Below, one piece after another: positions 17,058 to 27,419 of a stretch of 64,000 bases of DNA. Below the pieces are notes generated by a model. It ran no database searches, was not told the DNA's origin, and saw nothing but the letters and a program-made list of their open reading frames with translations. Position 1 is the first letter of the stretch. Every line of letters begins with the position of its first letter. The position numbers were made by a program, and so were the translations under genes. The DNA is taken from contig JAEUJY010000059.1 of assembly GCA_016794525.1 (NCBI GenBank), forward strand, positions 91,275-155,274, read 5' to 3'. Source of the stretch: Myxococcales bacterium (GTDB lineage Bacteria; Myxococcota_A; Polyangia; Haliangiales; Haliangiaceae).

Positions 17058-17942
17058 TCACTGCGGGATCTTCGGGGTGCCGCAGGTGCCGGCGGTCTTG
17101 TAGCCCATGGTCAGGTCGTACAGCTGCTGCAGGGCGACCATGGCGTCGTCGGTGCGGGCGGTGTTGAAGGCCGGGTGATCCTGGTGCGGAATCATCCGCA
17201 GGCCGACGCGCTCGAACGTGCCGAAGTTGGGGACCATCTTCGGGTTCGCCATGTCGGTCAGGTCGACGGCGAAGAAGGCCAGCATGTAGTACTTGTTCGA
17301 CGACAGCGTGTTGTACATCAGCGTGTTGTCGTCGTTGGCGATCATGCCGTAGGCGCCCGACGTGTGGCACTGCTCGCAGTTGCCGCCGTTGGAGCCCTTG
17401 TTCGACCAGCGCCCGCCGAAGTTGTTGCCGGTGAAGTCCTCGAGCTTCAGGCAGCCCGACCACTCGCTGATGAGGCGGGCGGTGGCCTGCGCCGGGGTCT
17501 CGGGGCCGGGACCGGGGCCGGGGCCCGGGCCGCCGTTGCGCTCGCTCACCTCGGCCGCCAGCCAGGCCTTGATCTTGGTCTGCTCGTCGGCGCTGTAGGT
17601 CTTGCCCTGGTGGCCGCCGGCGGCCATGACCTTGGTGTACATCGCCGCGCCGGTCTCGGTGAAGTTGCCGACCACCGAGGTGAAGCCGACGATGGCTTCG
17701 TAGGCGTTGGCGGCGGAGGCGCCGACGAACGGCGTAGCGTTGGCGGCGGTGGTCGAGTGGCAGCCGGCGCACTTGGCCTGCATGATGGGGTAGACGTTGG
17801 TCAGGTAGGCCTGGCGCGCCGCGCCGCCGCCGCCGCCGTCACCGCCCGTGGTCCCCGCGTCCGTCGCCGGAGTCGGGTCGAGCGTTCCCACGCAGCCGGC
17901 CGCGGCCAGAAGCGCACTCGCGACGAGGATTCGGATGGACAT
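17058..17942 (-). CDS. Two-haem c-type cytochrome-like lipoprotein
   Basis: A 294-residue lipoprotein (lipid Cys17 in LLAAAGC) with two CxxCH haem-binding motifs: CAGCH (Cys58 to His62) near the N-terminus and CEQCH near residue 185. The first half resembles a single-haem domain (YPIMQAKCAGCHSTT then KTYSADEQTKIKAWLAAE); a Pro-Gly linker (GPGPGPGPGPE) joins it to the second. A role in periplasmic or outer-membrane electron transfer is inferred from the haem motifs. ATG 17942 is preceded by GGAG about 11 bases upstream; a longer in-frame start at 17993 would spoil the signal peptide. It lies 54 bases downstream of the MYXO-CTERM protein gene and is probably cotranscribed with it. Confidence 0.85.
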   Translation of the reverse strand: MSIRILVASALLAAAGCVGTLDPTPATDAGTTGGDGGGGGAARQAYLTNVYPIMQAKCAGCHSTTAANATPFVGASAANAYEAIVGFTSVVGNFTETGAAMYTKVMAAGGHQGKTYSADEQTKIKAWLAAEVSERNGGPGPGPGPGPETPAQATARLISEWSGCLKLEDFTGNNFGGRWSNKGSNGGNCEQCHTSGAYGMIANDDNTLMYNTLSSNKYYMLAFFAVDLTDMANPKMVPNFGTFERVGLRMIPHQDHPAFNTARTDDAMVALQQLYDLTMGYKTAGTCGTPKIPQ

Positions 17943-17996
17943 GGTCGGGTTCTCCGAGGCGTTTGGTTGGAGAGAGGTGGTCGAGGGGGTCACGGA

Positions 17997-19934
17997 CTAC
18001 TTGCGACGGCGGCGCAGGAGGGCGGCGAGGCCGAGGCCCAGGGCCGCGAGGCCACCAGCCGAGCCACCACCGGTCGAGCAACCACCCGCGGCCGAACCGG
18101 GGACGAAGGGCTCGGGCTCCTCGGGGGCCGGGTTGTCCGGGGTGTTGTCACCGGGGACGTTGTCGTTGTAGCCGCCCTGCGGGTCGGGCGCGTTGGCCGA
18201 GAACGCGGTCGGGATGATGCTGAGGAAGGCCGACGGCTTGATGGACGACTCGACGTGCTCCGAGGCCTTGCCGGTCAGCGCGCAGGCGGTGAAGAACTGG
18301 ACCTTCGAGGCCTGGGTGGTGCCGGCGCCGGTCGCGTCGAAGAACGGGTTCTTGACGAGGTCGCAGCCAGCGAAGTTGCGGCCCTGGTTACCGGGGTTGT
18401 TGCCGAGGTAGTTCGAGTAGAGGTGGCGGTCGTACGGGGCGCGCGCCGAGTGCTGGCCGAGGTTGACCATGGTCTTGGCGACCGTGTCGTAGCCGATGGT
18501 GCGGACGTCGGCGTCCTGCTGCAGACCACCGGTCTGGCTGCCCTGGACCTGGATGAAGCCGGGCATCAGCTGGTCGCCCTTGCCGAAGATGGCCGGGGCG
18601 CCCGAGAGGTGGGTGCCGTCGGTGCCGAGCAGCATCGGGCTGGCGAGGTTGATGACCGACAGCGGCATCGTGAAGGTGTAGCCGGTGCGGCTGGTCTTGA
18701 TGACCGCCATCTCCATGGCGTCCGAGCGACCACCCTTGCGGTCGTCCTGGTTGTTGCCGCGGTTGAGCGTCGCCTGGAAGATGAGCTCGTTGGTCGGGAG
18801 GAACGAGCCGTCCGCCTGCTTCGCCATCAGCCGCATGTGCTGGGCGCGCATCGAGTAGTACTCGCGGTCCTCACCGTTGACCTGCAGCGTGGTCTTGTAG
18901 CTGAGGCGATCCTTCCACAGCAGGCGGCCGTCGGCGTTGGGGCCGTTCTGGCCACCGTCCGACAGGTCGACGGCGGCGATCCAGGTGCCCTCGTGCTGCG
19001 GCTGGGTGTTGCCCTCGGTCCAGGTGCAGACCGCGTAGGACTTGTCGGCGGCGTCGATGGTGCACGAGCCGCGCGAGCGCTCCTCGCGCTGGGCCAGCGA
19101 GATGTCGAACAGGCGCTTGACGGTCACCTCGGTGCCGGCGGCGTTGAACTCGAAGCCGGTGGCGAACAGCCAGCCGTCGTCGTTGCCGTTGCCGTTGCAG
19201 CCGCCCCACGCGGCGATCTTGGTGACGCCGCCCTGGTCGTAGTACGGCAGGCCGACTTCGCCGGCGCCCGACTGGTGCATCGAGCAGTCGTCGTTGTTCT
19301 TCGCCTCGATGGTGACGATGTTCTGGACCTGGCCGTTGCCGTTCTTCAGCGTGACCCGGTTCATGTCCCAGTCGTACACGCCCATCACGTAGCGCTTGGT
19401 GTCGTTGGTGCCGTTGGCCTGGTAGTTGGCGAGCAGCGCGACGTGCTTGCCGTTGTCGATGACGACCAGCTCCGGCTTGTGGCAGTTGCGGTACTCGTTG
19501 CCGTTGTTGTTGGTGGCCCAGATGTCGTACTGGGCGGCGGCCGGGCGGGCGACCTTGAGGCGGCCGGTGCCGGCGTCGACCGACAGCTCGAGCGCCGACA
19601 GCGCGCACTGGACGCGATCGGTGGGCGGCGCCTCGCGGCCGGTGCCCTCGTTGATCACGCTGGTACGCATGTGGACGTACATCGCGCGGCGACCGTCGGG
19701 GCTGAACTTCACCGACGCTTGCTCGTTGGTGTGCTCCTCGTCGGTCATGCGCAGGCGCTCGACGCCGTCGTTGCCGGTGCGGACCGGCGCGCGGTCGGTC
19801 AGCGACGCGGGGGAGATCATGAAGGAGTCGGCCATGCCGAGCTCGTTCGACGCGCCCTGGGCAGAGGCGGTACCCGGGAGGGCCGCAAGGCCAGCCAGGG
19901 CGCTCGCAAAGATGGTGGTCTTCAGCATGTTCAT
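17997..19934 (-). CDS. Secreted protein with MYXO-CTERM-like surface anchor
   Basis: A 645-residue exported protein. It has a classical signal peptide (cleavage after TASA), a large extracellular domain without recognised catalytic motif, a Pro/Glu/Asp-rich spacer (about 590-615), and a C-terminal tail GGCSTGGGSAGG, a hydrophobic helix and the basic end LLRRRRK. That Cys-helix-basic layout matches MYXO-CTERM tails, which in myxobacteria are sorted to the cell surface. The main domain has many Asn/Gly-rich motifs (ATNNNGNEYRNC, GGCNGNGNDDGW) and conserved Cys, suggesting a beta-rich fold, perhaps a propeller (ASVKFSPDGRRAMYVHM). Codon usage is a little less extreme in GC than its neighbours. 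It leads an operon with the haem lipoprotein downstream, hinting at a surface redox pair. Confidence 0.83.
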   Translation of the reverse strand: MNMLKTTIFASALAGLAALPGTASAQGASNELGMADSFMISPASLTDRAPVRTGNDGVERLRMTDEEHTNEQASVKFSPDGRRAMYVHMRTSVINEGTGREAPPTDRVQCALSALELSVDAGTGRLKVARPAAAQYDIWATNNNGNEYRNCHKPELVVIDNGKHVALLANYQANGTNDTKRYVMGVYDWDMNRVTLKNGNGQVQNIVTIEAKNNDDCSMHQSGAGEVGLPYYDQGGVTKIAAWGGCNGNGNDDGWLFATGFEFNAAGTEVTVKRLFDISLAQREERSRGSCTIDAADKSYAVCTWTEGNTQPQHEGTWIAAVDLSDGGQNGPNADGRLLWKDRLSYKTTLQVNGEDREYYSMRAQHMRLMAKQADGSFLPTNELIFQATLNRGNNQDDRKGGRSDAMEMAVIKTSRTGYTFTMPLSVINLASPMLLGTDGTHLSGAPAIFGKGDQLMPGFIQVQGSQTGGLQQDADVRTIGYDTVAKTMVNLGQHSARAPYDRHLYSNYLGNNPGNQGRNFAGCDLVKNPFFDATGAGTTQASKVQFFTACALTGKASEHVESSIKPSAFLSIIPTAFSANAPDPQGGYNDNVPGDNTPDNPAPEEPEPFVPGSAAGGCSTGGGSAGGLAALGLGLAALLRRRRK

Positions 19935-20073
19935 GGGGTGGCCCTCGTTGGGTTGGGTTGTTACCTGCCTGTCATCTGTGCAGCCCCCGTGCCGACCCGT
20001 TTCCGCTGCAACCTACTGAAATCAGAACCCCGGGATCTCGTGTAGTCGGGGGGGCGACTCCCTCCCCCGGGGC

Positions 20074-21117
20074 CTAGAGTTCCTCAGGGTCCGGGGTCGG
20101 GACCTCGGCCGGGGTCACCGGCCGGCTGCGCAGGATCAGGGCCTGCGTCTTGATCTTGGCGTCGCCCAGCTCGATGTGGCCCTTGGCCTGGGCGCCGGCC
20201 GCGAACCACATGGTCTCGAGCTGGGCCTGGGGCAGCTGCTCGGCCCACTTCTCGTCCCGGACCACCCAGCCCTCGACCACGTCCTTGACGTCGACGCCCC
20301 GGCTCGACAGGTACTGGTAGAGCTGCCACCGCGGCTCGCCCGAGGTGGTGTTGGCCTGGTCCATCGGCAGGTCCTGGCGCTTGATGTACGCCACCAGCCG
20401 ATCGTCCTTGTAGACGCGCACGCCGCCGCGCAGCGGGGTGCCGAAGTACGGGACGCCCTCCTGGACCTCACCGTCGAGCACCAGGCCGACCGACCGATCG
20501 AGCACCGGCGGCTGCTTGGTGATGTAGACCATCACCGCCGACACCTTGTCGGGGGTGACGCCGTTGCCGAGGCCCTCGGGCACCGACTCGATGGCCTTGC
20601 CCCGGATCATCCCGCCGAAGCGGAAGTACCACTCGTCGGCGGCCTTGGACATCAGCTCCTTGCCCGAGACGATCGTCGTCTCGGAGAAGCGCGGCCCGTA
20701 GACGTGGACCTCCTTGATCGTCGCCGGGTCGAGCCCCATCGCGACCATCAGCTCGCGGAAGCGGTAGCGCCGCTCCTTGGCCCAGCGCCAGCCGGTGTCG
20801 TTGGTGCCGAACCGCTTGGGGGCCGACGCCTTGACCTTGATCCACACCGGCTTGAGCGACAGCGGCAGCTCGGGCCAGGCCAAGAGGCCCATGAACTTGC
20901 CGTCGACGTAGATGCCGGTGTCGCGCCAGCGATCGGCGCCCGACTTGAACTCGGCCGGGACGTACTCGTCCTTGTCGTCCGGGATGACGAACGCGTCGAC
21001 GCCGGCGTCGGCCGCCGTCGCCACCGGCGCGGCCTTGCTCGCGGTGCTGCCAGACTTGCAGCCGGCGGCGAGCGCGCAGGCCGCCACGCACGCGGCCAGG
21101 AAGACGCGGTTCCCCAT
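20074..21117 (-). CDS. Lipoprotein of unknown function
   Basis: A 347-residue lipoprotein not recognised as a known family. The start at ATG 21117 gives a signal peptide ending in the lipobox ALAAGC. The mature part has an Ala-rich spacer, then a well-ordered alpha/beta domain (about 55-335) with motifs such as GIYVDGKFMGLLAWPELP, VHVYGPRFSETTIVSGKEL and RVYKDDRLVAYIKRQDLP. No catalytic signature is seen. GGAG sits just before the start codon, unusually close. A -10-like TATGAT lies nine bases upstream, so the transcript may be nearly leaderless. It diverges from the lipoprotein gene at 21309. An in-frame extension to 21267 is spurious. Confidence 0.78.
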   Translation of the reverse strand: MGNRVFLAACVAACALAAGCKSGSTASKAAPVATAADAGVDAFVIPDDKDEYVPAEFKSGADRWRDTGIYVDGKFMGLLAWPELPLSLKPVWIKVKASAPKRFGTNDTGWRWAKERRYRFRELMVAMGLDPATIKEVHVYGPRFSETTIVSGKELMSKAADEWYFRFGGMIRGKAIESVPEGLGNGVTPDKVSAVMVYITKQPPVLDRSVGLVLDGEVQEGVPYFGTPLRGGVRVYKDDRLVAYIKRQDLPMDQANTTSGEPRWQLYQYLSSRGVDVKDVVEGWVVRDEKWAEQLPQAQLETMWFAAGAQAKGHIELGDAKIKTQALILRSRPVTPAEVPTPDPEEL

Positions 21118-21126
21118 GCTCCGACG

Positions 21127-21157
21127 ATCATATGCACAGGCGAGGCGATCAGGACAA
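21127..21157 (-). promoter_or_regulatory. Possible promoter of lipoprotein gene 20074-21117
   Basis: Minus-strand TTGTCC (21157-21152) and TATGAT (21132-21127) with a 19-base spacer, longer than ideal. The -10 ends nine bases before the ATG. Confidence 0.35.
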
Positions 21158-21236
21158 GCGCTTGGGGTGTCGGTGGTCCCCAGGGCGTGGGGAGTGGAGT
21201 ACCCGCGTCCACCGGGCTCCCGCGCGCCGCGGGCAC

Positions 21237-21245
21237 TGTTACAAT
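21237..21245 (+). promoter_or_regulatory. Extended -10 promoter of lipoprotein gene 21309-21812
   Basis: TGT-TACAAT (TG at 21237-21238, TACAAT at 21240-21245) matches an extended -10 element in a GC-rich background. No good -35 box is seen. It would give a 5' leader of about 55 bases carrying the GGGAGG ribosome-binding site. Confidence 0.45.
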
Positions 21246-21308
21246 GGTGCGAACACGTCGAGGTCATGGCACCTCGGTTGCTTCACGATCCATACCGGGA
21301 GGCCTGTC

Positions 21309-21812
21309 ATGCGTAAACCGTCGCTTATCCTGGTCGCTGCCGTAACCTCGTTCGCGCTGGGGTGCGATGGCTCGGTAGGGACCGAAGACGACCAGATCGT
21401 CTGCTCGACCCAGTGGAACATCACCGGGTCGGCCGTCCTCGAGACCAAGCCCGCCGAGATCAGCGGCTGCTGGCCGGTCGGCACCTGGACCTTCTCGCTG
21501 GCCCAGGCGACCAACACCTGCAACCCGGCGCCGACGCCGCTCGGGCAGTACCAGATCAAGGTCGAGCGCGACCTCGCCGCCGAGGAGCCCGACCACACGT
21601 ACATCTACTCGTACCTCACCGACCCGGCCGACATGACCGCGACGGTCAGCGTCACCTCCGGCGGCGGCGGCCTGTGCGAGGGCGAGCTGCTGGTGTTCTC
21701 CACCGACGGCAAGAAGATCTGGAACCTCCACCCGTCGCTCAACGCCGACAACACGATCGGCGGCCTCGGCGACTACGAGGAGCACACGTCCAGCCAGATC
21801 CCGAAGCCGTGA
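21309..21812 (+). CDS. Small lipoprotein of unknown function
   Basis: A 167-residue lipoprotein with signal peptide ending in FALGC. The mature chain contains four further Cys residues and beta-rich segments (WNITGSAVLETKPAEISGCWPVGTW, YQIKVERDL, TATVSVTSGGGGLCEGELLVF); it does not match a family I recognise. ATG 21309 has a good GGGAGG ribosome-binding site eight bases upstream. The next gene follows after seven bases, so the two are probably cotranscribed. Location in the outer or inner membrane is inferred from the lipobox only. Confidence 0.78.
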   Translation: MRKPSLILVAAVTSFALGCDGSVGTEDDQIVCSTQWNITGSAVLETKPAEISGCWPVGTWTFSLAQATNTCNPAPTPLGQYQIKVERDLAAEEPDHTYIYSYLTDPADMTATVSVTSGGGGLCEGELLVFSTDGKKIWNLHPSLNADNTIGGLGDYEEHTSSQIPKP

Positions 21813-21819
21813 GCCGGCG

Positions 21820-22392
21820 ATGAAGTGGCTGGCCCTCGGCGTGGTGGCGGTGCTGATCGGCGCGCTGCTGTTGCTGCGCGGCCTGCGCTCCGACGCGGCG
21901 GCGGCCAAGCCGGACGCCCCGCCCGCGCGCCCCGCCGCGGCGGCCCCGACCACGCCGACCGCGCGCCCGGCGCCGGCGTTGCCCGAGCACCCGGTCGTCG
22001 AGGGCCCGGTGGCGGCGTTCGAGCGCCCCGAGGAGGACGAGACCGCGCCGTTCAAGGTCGACTCCGACGAGTTCTACGAGCAGCTCGACGAGGTCTACAG
22101 CCGGCGCCTGAGCGGCTTCACCCACGACTGCTACCAGGGCGGCCAGCACCGCAAGGCCAAGGTGCGGCTCCTGTTCCGCTGGGAGATCAAGGGCGGCGCG
22201 GTGAGCGTCAAGGACGTCCGGGTCGACGAGAGCACGCTGGGCGATCCGGCGCTCGAGGCGTGCATGGTCAAGGCGGTGGCGGGCGCGCACTGGACCGACG
22301 CGCGGATGCCCGACTGGTCGACCAAGGTCGGCGAGGACGAGCGGCTCTTGATCCGCATCGAGAACCTCAAGCGCTTCGACAAACAGCCTTGA
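21820..22392 (+). CDS. Membrane-anchored protein with AgmX/PglI-like C-terminal domain
   Basis: A 190-residue protein with one N-terminal transmembrane helix (about 3-21), an Ala/Pro-rich linker, and a C-terminal domain (about 100-185) of the pattern KAKVRLLFRWEIKGGAVSVKDVRV then STLGDPALEACMVKAVAGAHW. This block recalls the TonB-like C-terminal domain of AgmX/PglI proteins, which act in gliding and envelope systems of myxobacteria. It lacks the long repeat region of AgmX itself, so it is only a domain homologue. It lies seven bases behind a lipoprotein gene and ends in the dispersed palindromic element, whose first hairpin overlaps the stop codon. Confidence 0.65.
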   Translation: MKWLALGVVAVLIGALLLLRGLRSDAAAAKPDAPPARPAAAAPTTPTARPAPALPEHPVVEGPVAAFERPEEDETAPFKVDSDEFYEQLDEVYSRRLSGFTHDCYQGGQHRKAKVRLLFRWEIKGGAVSVKDVRVDESTLGDPALEACMVKAVAGAHWTDARMPDWSTKVGEDERLLIRIENLKRFDKQP

Positions 22393-22459
22393 GGGTTTGT
22401 CGACAAACCCTCCCCCGCGGGGTCATGCCCCCGCGGGTCCCCCACCCGATACGCGAGAC
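22391..22459. repeat. Dispersed palindromic intergenic element, copy B, with terminator-like hairpin
   Basis: Overlaps the stop codon of the AgmX-like gene. It opens with a perfect 22-base palindrome (22391-22412, centre TTTGTCGACAAA), followed by a second GC hairpin (CCGCGGGG with CCCCGCGG, 22415-22435), then GTCCCCCACCCG and ACGCGAGAC. Read on the minus strand it matches copies A and C. The first hairpin probably terminates or stabilises the upstream transcript. Confidence 0.85.
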
Positions 22460-22505
22460 AGCCGACGCCCGCTCACGCTCCCGCGCGTGGTAACAAACCA
22501 CGGTC

Positions 22506-24824
<2,319 letters not shown>

Positions 24825-24877
24825 GTCCCGGCGCCGACCGCGATCACGCGCTACGGTGGCGTGAGCCCGAGCATCCC

Positions 24878-25288
24878 ATGAGCGTGCCCACGTCCATCCC
24901 GCAACCGGTCGTGCTGTACGACGGCACGTGCGGGCTGTGCCATCGGTCGGTGCGCTGGCTGATGAAGCGCGACCGGCGGCGGCTGTGGTACGCGCCGCTG
25001 CAGGGCGAGACCGCGGCGGCGCTGCGGGCGACCTACCCGATCCCGGAGACGCTGGAGTCGGTGGTGCTGATCGACGGCGATCGCATGTTCCTGCGGAGCA
25101 AGGTGTTCCTCCACGCCGCGCGCCACCTGACCCGGCCGTGGCGCTGGGCGTACGCGTTCCGCTGGCTGCCGGCGTGGCCGCTCGATCTCGGCTACCGCGT
25201 CGTCGCGCGCCTGCGCTACCGCCTGTTCGGCCACTACGACACCTGCCGGCTGCCGACCGCCGACGAGCGCGCCCAGCTCCTGCCATGA
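24878..25288 (+). CDS. DCC-family thiol-disulfide oxidoreductase-like protein
   Basis: A 136-residue protein of the DUF393/DCC family, named for the Asp-Cys-Cys motif. It has YDGTCGLCHRSVRWLMKRDR near residues 14-33, with the CxxC pair in a thioredoxin-like N-terminal strand-helix, then the typical LESVVLIDGDRMFLRSKVFLHAARHL and the ending YRVVARLRYRLFGHYDTCRLP. Members are predicted to be thiol-disulfide oxidoreductases; the substrate is unknown. ATG 24878 is used. Its stop overlaps the start of the YndJ-like gene by four bases (ATGA), so the two are translationally coupled, as DCC proteins often are with membrane partners. Confidence 0.9.
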   Translation: MSVPTSIPQPVVLYDGTCGLCHRSVRWLMKRDRRRLWYAPLQGETAAALRATYPIPETLESVVLIDGDRMFLRSKVFLHAARHLTRPWRWAYAFRWLPAWPLDLGYRVVARLRYRLFGHYDTCRLPTADERAQLLP

Positions 25289-26886
25289 CCTTGCTGGTCG
25301 ACGGGCTGGCGGCGGCGCTCGCGGTGGTCGTCGCGGTGCTGGCGCCGCTCGCGGCGGCGGCGGTCGACGGCCGCGATCGCGACGGCGCGCGGGCGCCGCT
25401 GGTGATCGCCGCGCGCCGGCTGATGCTGCCGGCTGGCGCGCTGGCGGCGATCGCGCTGTGGCTGCCGGCCGGCGTCGGCGCGGCGCTGCTCACCCTGCCC
25501 TACGCGATCGCGTGCGCGCTGGTCGGGCTGCACGGCCTCGGGCGGCTGGCCGCGCGCGGCGGGCGCGGCCCCGCCGAGGTCGCCACCGCCGCCGGCCTGG
25601 TGCTGTGGCCGGGCGGCGCGCTGTGGCTGCTGGCGCACCGCGCCGGCGTCGACCTGCTCGGCTACCCGCCGCTGTGGGTCGGCCTCACCGCCGCGCACTT
25701 CCACGTCGCCGGTGCGTTCTTGCCGATCATCGTCGGGCGCGCGGTCGTCGGGCGCGGCCGGATCGCCGGCGCGGTCGCGATCGTCGCCGTGCTGGCGGTG
25801 CCGCTCACCGCCGCCGGCATCGCCGGGCCGCGCTGGCTCGAGCAGGCGGCCGCGCTGACGATGGCCGCCGCCGGCCTCGGCAGCGCGCTGGTCTTGCTCA
25901 CGACCCGCGGCGCGCTGGCGCGGCTGGCCGGCGCCGCGCTGCTGGTGACGATGGTGCTCGCCGCGCAGTACGCCAGCCGCGGCTGGATCGCGCCGCTGCG
26001 CCTGGGCGAGCTCGACGCGCTGACCACGATGCTGGTGGCCCACGGCGCGCTCAACCTGCTCGGCGTCGCGCTGCCCGGCCTGCTCGCGACCGCGCGCGCC
26101 GGGGCGCTGCCCGGGCACGATCGCCCGCCGCTGTCGCGGGTGCGCGGCCGCGCCCACGTCGGGCCGCGGTTCTTCGACGATCAGCAGGTCGGCGCGCCGC
26201 GCGGGCTGGTCGACGATCTGGCGGCGCTCGGCCACGCCGGCCTCGACGCCGCGGCGGTCGCGCCGGCGATCCGCGCCTTCTACCAGCGGACCGCCGATCA
26301 CGATCTGGTCGTGCGGCCGTCCTGGCGACGCGGCTTCCGCGCCGGCGCCCGGCTGTGGCAGCGCGTCGGCCGCCGGCTGGGGCAGCTCGATCTGCCGACC
26401 GACGCCGAGCGCGGCGACGAGGGCATCACCAGCCGGATCGTCGGGCTCGATCCGGCGCGCGACGGCCGCCGCGATCCGCGCGCGTGGATCCGGCAGTACG
26501 CCGACGGGCGCGCGATGTACGTCGCGGCCTACGCCACCCACGCCCACGCCGGCCGCGCGTACATGAACATCGCGTTCCCGCTGCCCGGCGGCTCGATGAC
26601 CAGCGTGCTGCGGATGGATCACCTCGGCGCCGGCGTCCGGGTGTCGACGCAGGTCGGCGGCGACGCCGGCATCTACTACGTCGCGCGCCTCGGCCGCTGG
26701 ACCGCGCCGCTCCGCCTGCCGCTGTCCGAGATCATCGACGTGTGGACCGCCCACGATCCCGCCGCGCCGGCGGACCTGCGGGCCGCCACGCCGCCGGGCT
26801 TCACGACGATCGCGCGCCACCGGGTGTGGCTGTGCGGCGTGCGCTTCGTGACCCTCGACTACGCGATGCGGCCGCGGGGCGGATGA
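25285..26886 (+). CDS. YndJ-like integral membrane protein
   Basis: A 533-residue protein. The N-terminal 275 residues form about eight to nine transmembrane helices, with the YndJ-type motif LTAAHFHVAGAFLPIIVGR. The C-terminal 250 residues are soluble and basic, with FDDQQVGAPRGLVDDLAALG, RAFYQRTADHDLVVRPSWRRGFRAG and YMNIAFPLPGGSMTSVLRM. The family occurs in Bacillus (YndJ) and many environmental bacteria, and is of unknown biochemical function despite an occasional transporter label. Start ATG 25285 overlaps the DCC gene stop, suggesting that the redox protein and the membrane protein act together. Confidence 0.75.
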   Translation: MTLLVDGLAAALAVVVAVLAPLAAAAVDGRDRDGARAPLVIAARRLMLPAGALAAIALWLPAGVGAALLTLPYAIACALVGLHGLGRLAARGGRGPAEVATAAGLVLWPGGALWLLAHRAGVDLLGYPPLWVGLTAAHFHVAGAFLPIIVGRAVVGRGRIAGAVAIVAVLAVPLTAAGIAGPRWLEQAAALTMAAAGLGSALVLLTTRGALARLAGAALLVTMVLAAQYASRGWIAPLRLGELDALTTMLVAHGALNLLGVALPGLLATARAGALPGHDRPPLSRVRGRAHVGPRFFDDQQVGAPRGLVDDLAALGHAGLDAAAVAPAIRAFYQRTADHDLVVRPSWRRGFRAGARLWQRVGRRLGQLDLPTDAERGDEGITSRIVGLDPARDGRRDPRAWIRQYADGRAMYVAAYATHAHAGRAYMNIAFPLPGGSMTSVLRMDHLGAGVRVSTQVGGDAGIYYVARLGRWTAPLRLPLSEIIDVWTAHDPAAPADLRAATPPGFTTIARHRVWLCGVRFVTLDYAMRPRGG

Positions 26887-26944
26887 CCTGCGCGATCCCG
26901 CGCGCGCCGCCGTCACAACCCGCGGCGCGCCGGCACTACCGCGC

Positions 26945-27250
26945 ATGACCAACCGAACCATCCTGTCGCGTGTCACCTTCGCGCTCGCCGCGGCCACCGT
27001 CCTGGCGCTCACCGGCTGCGCCGACGACGACCCGGTCGCCGACGCCGCGAGCCACATGTGCGCCTGCGAGCGCGTCAACGAGCCGGGCACCGACGTCGCC
27101 GCGTGCGAGGCCGAGGTCGAGGGCGTGCTCGCCACCAGCGCCGACTGCGTCGCGTGCATCAACGCCAACGCCGGCAGCGCGGCCAACGCGCAGACCTGCG
27201 CGACCCTCAGCGCGACCTGCACCGCCGCGTGCGGCTTCGGCGACGGCTGA
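26945..27250 (+). CDS. Small Cys-rich lipoprotein
   Basis: A 101-residue lipoprotein with signal peptide ending in LALTGC. The mature part (about 77 residues) contains nine further Cys residues in a regular pattern (HMCACERV, AACEAEV, DCVACINANAG, TCATLSATCTAACGF), suggesting a disulfide-stabilised or metal-binding mini-domain. No family is recognised. ATG 26945 is chosen for the signal sequence; no ribosome-binding site is obvious. It sits 58 bases after the YndJ-like gene and could be cotranscribed with the DCC/YndJ pair, which would fit thiol chemistry, but that is speculation. Confidence 0.72.
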   Translation: MTNRTILSRVTFALAAATVLALTGCADDDPVADAASHMCACERVNEPGTDVAACEAEVEGVLATSADCVACINANAGSAANAQTCATLSATCTAACGFGDG

Positions 27251-27419
27251 CCACGGACGCGGGTTTCGCCAACGGGGGTTGACGGTGAAGGTGTGACGCC
27301 GCGTGGACGGTCCGCCCGGCGTGGTGACCAAGCACCACCACCGCGGCGGTGACGGCGGGGCTGGCGCGCCCCGACCGTGACGGCGTTCGCACGGCACGCG
27401 GCTTGCCTCAGGCCGCGCC

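Noticed and set aside
17511..17540. GGGGCC-type repeat near 17511-17540 as regulatory element
   Set aside because: It encodes the Pro-Gly linker of the haem lipoprotein in frame.
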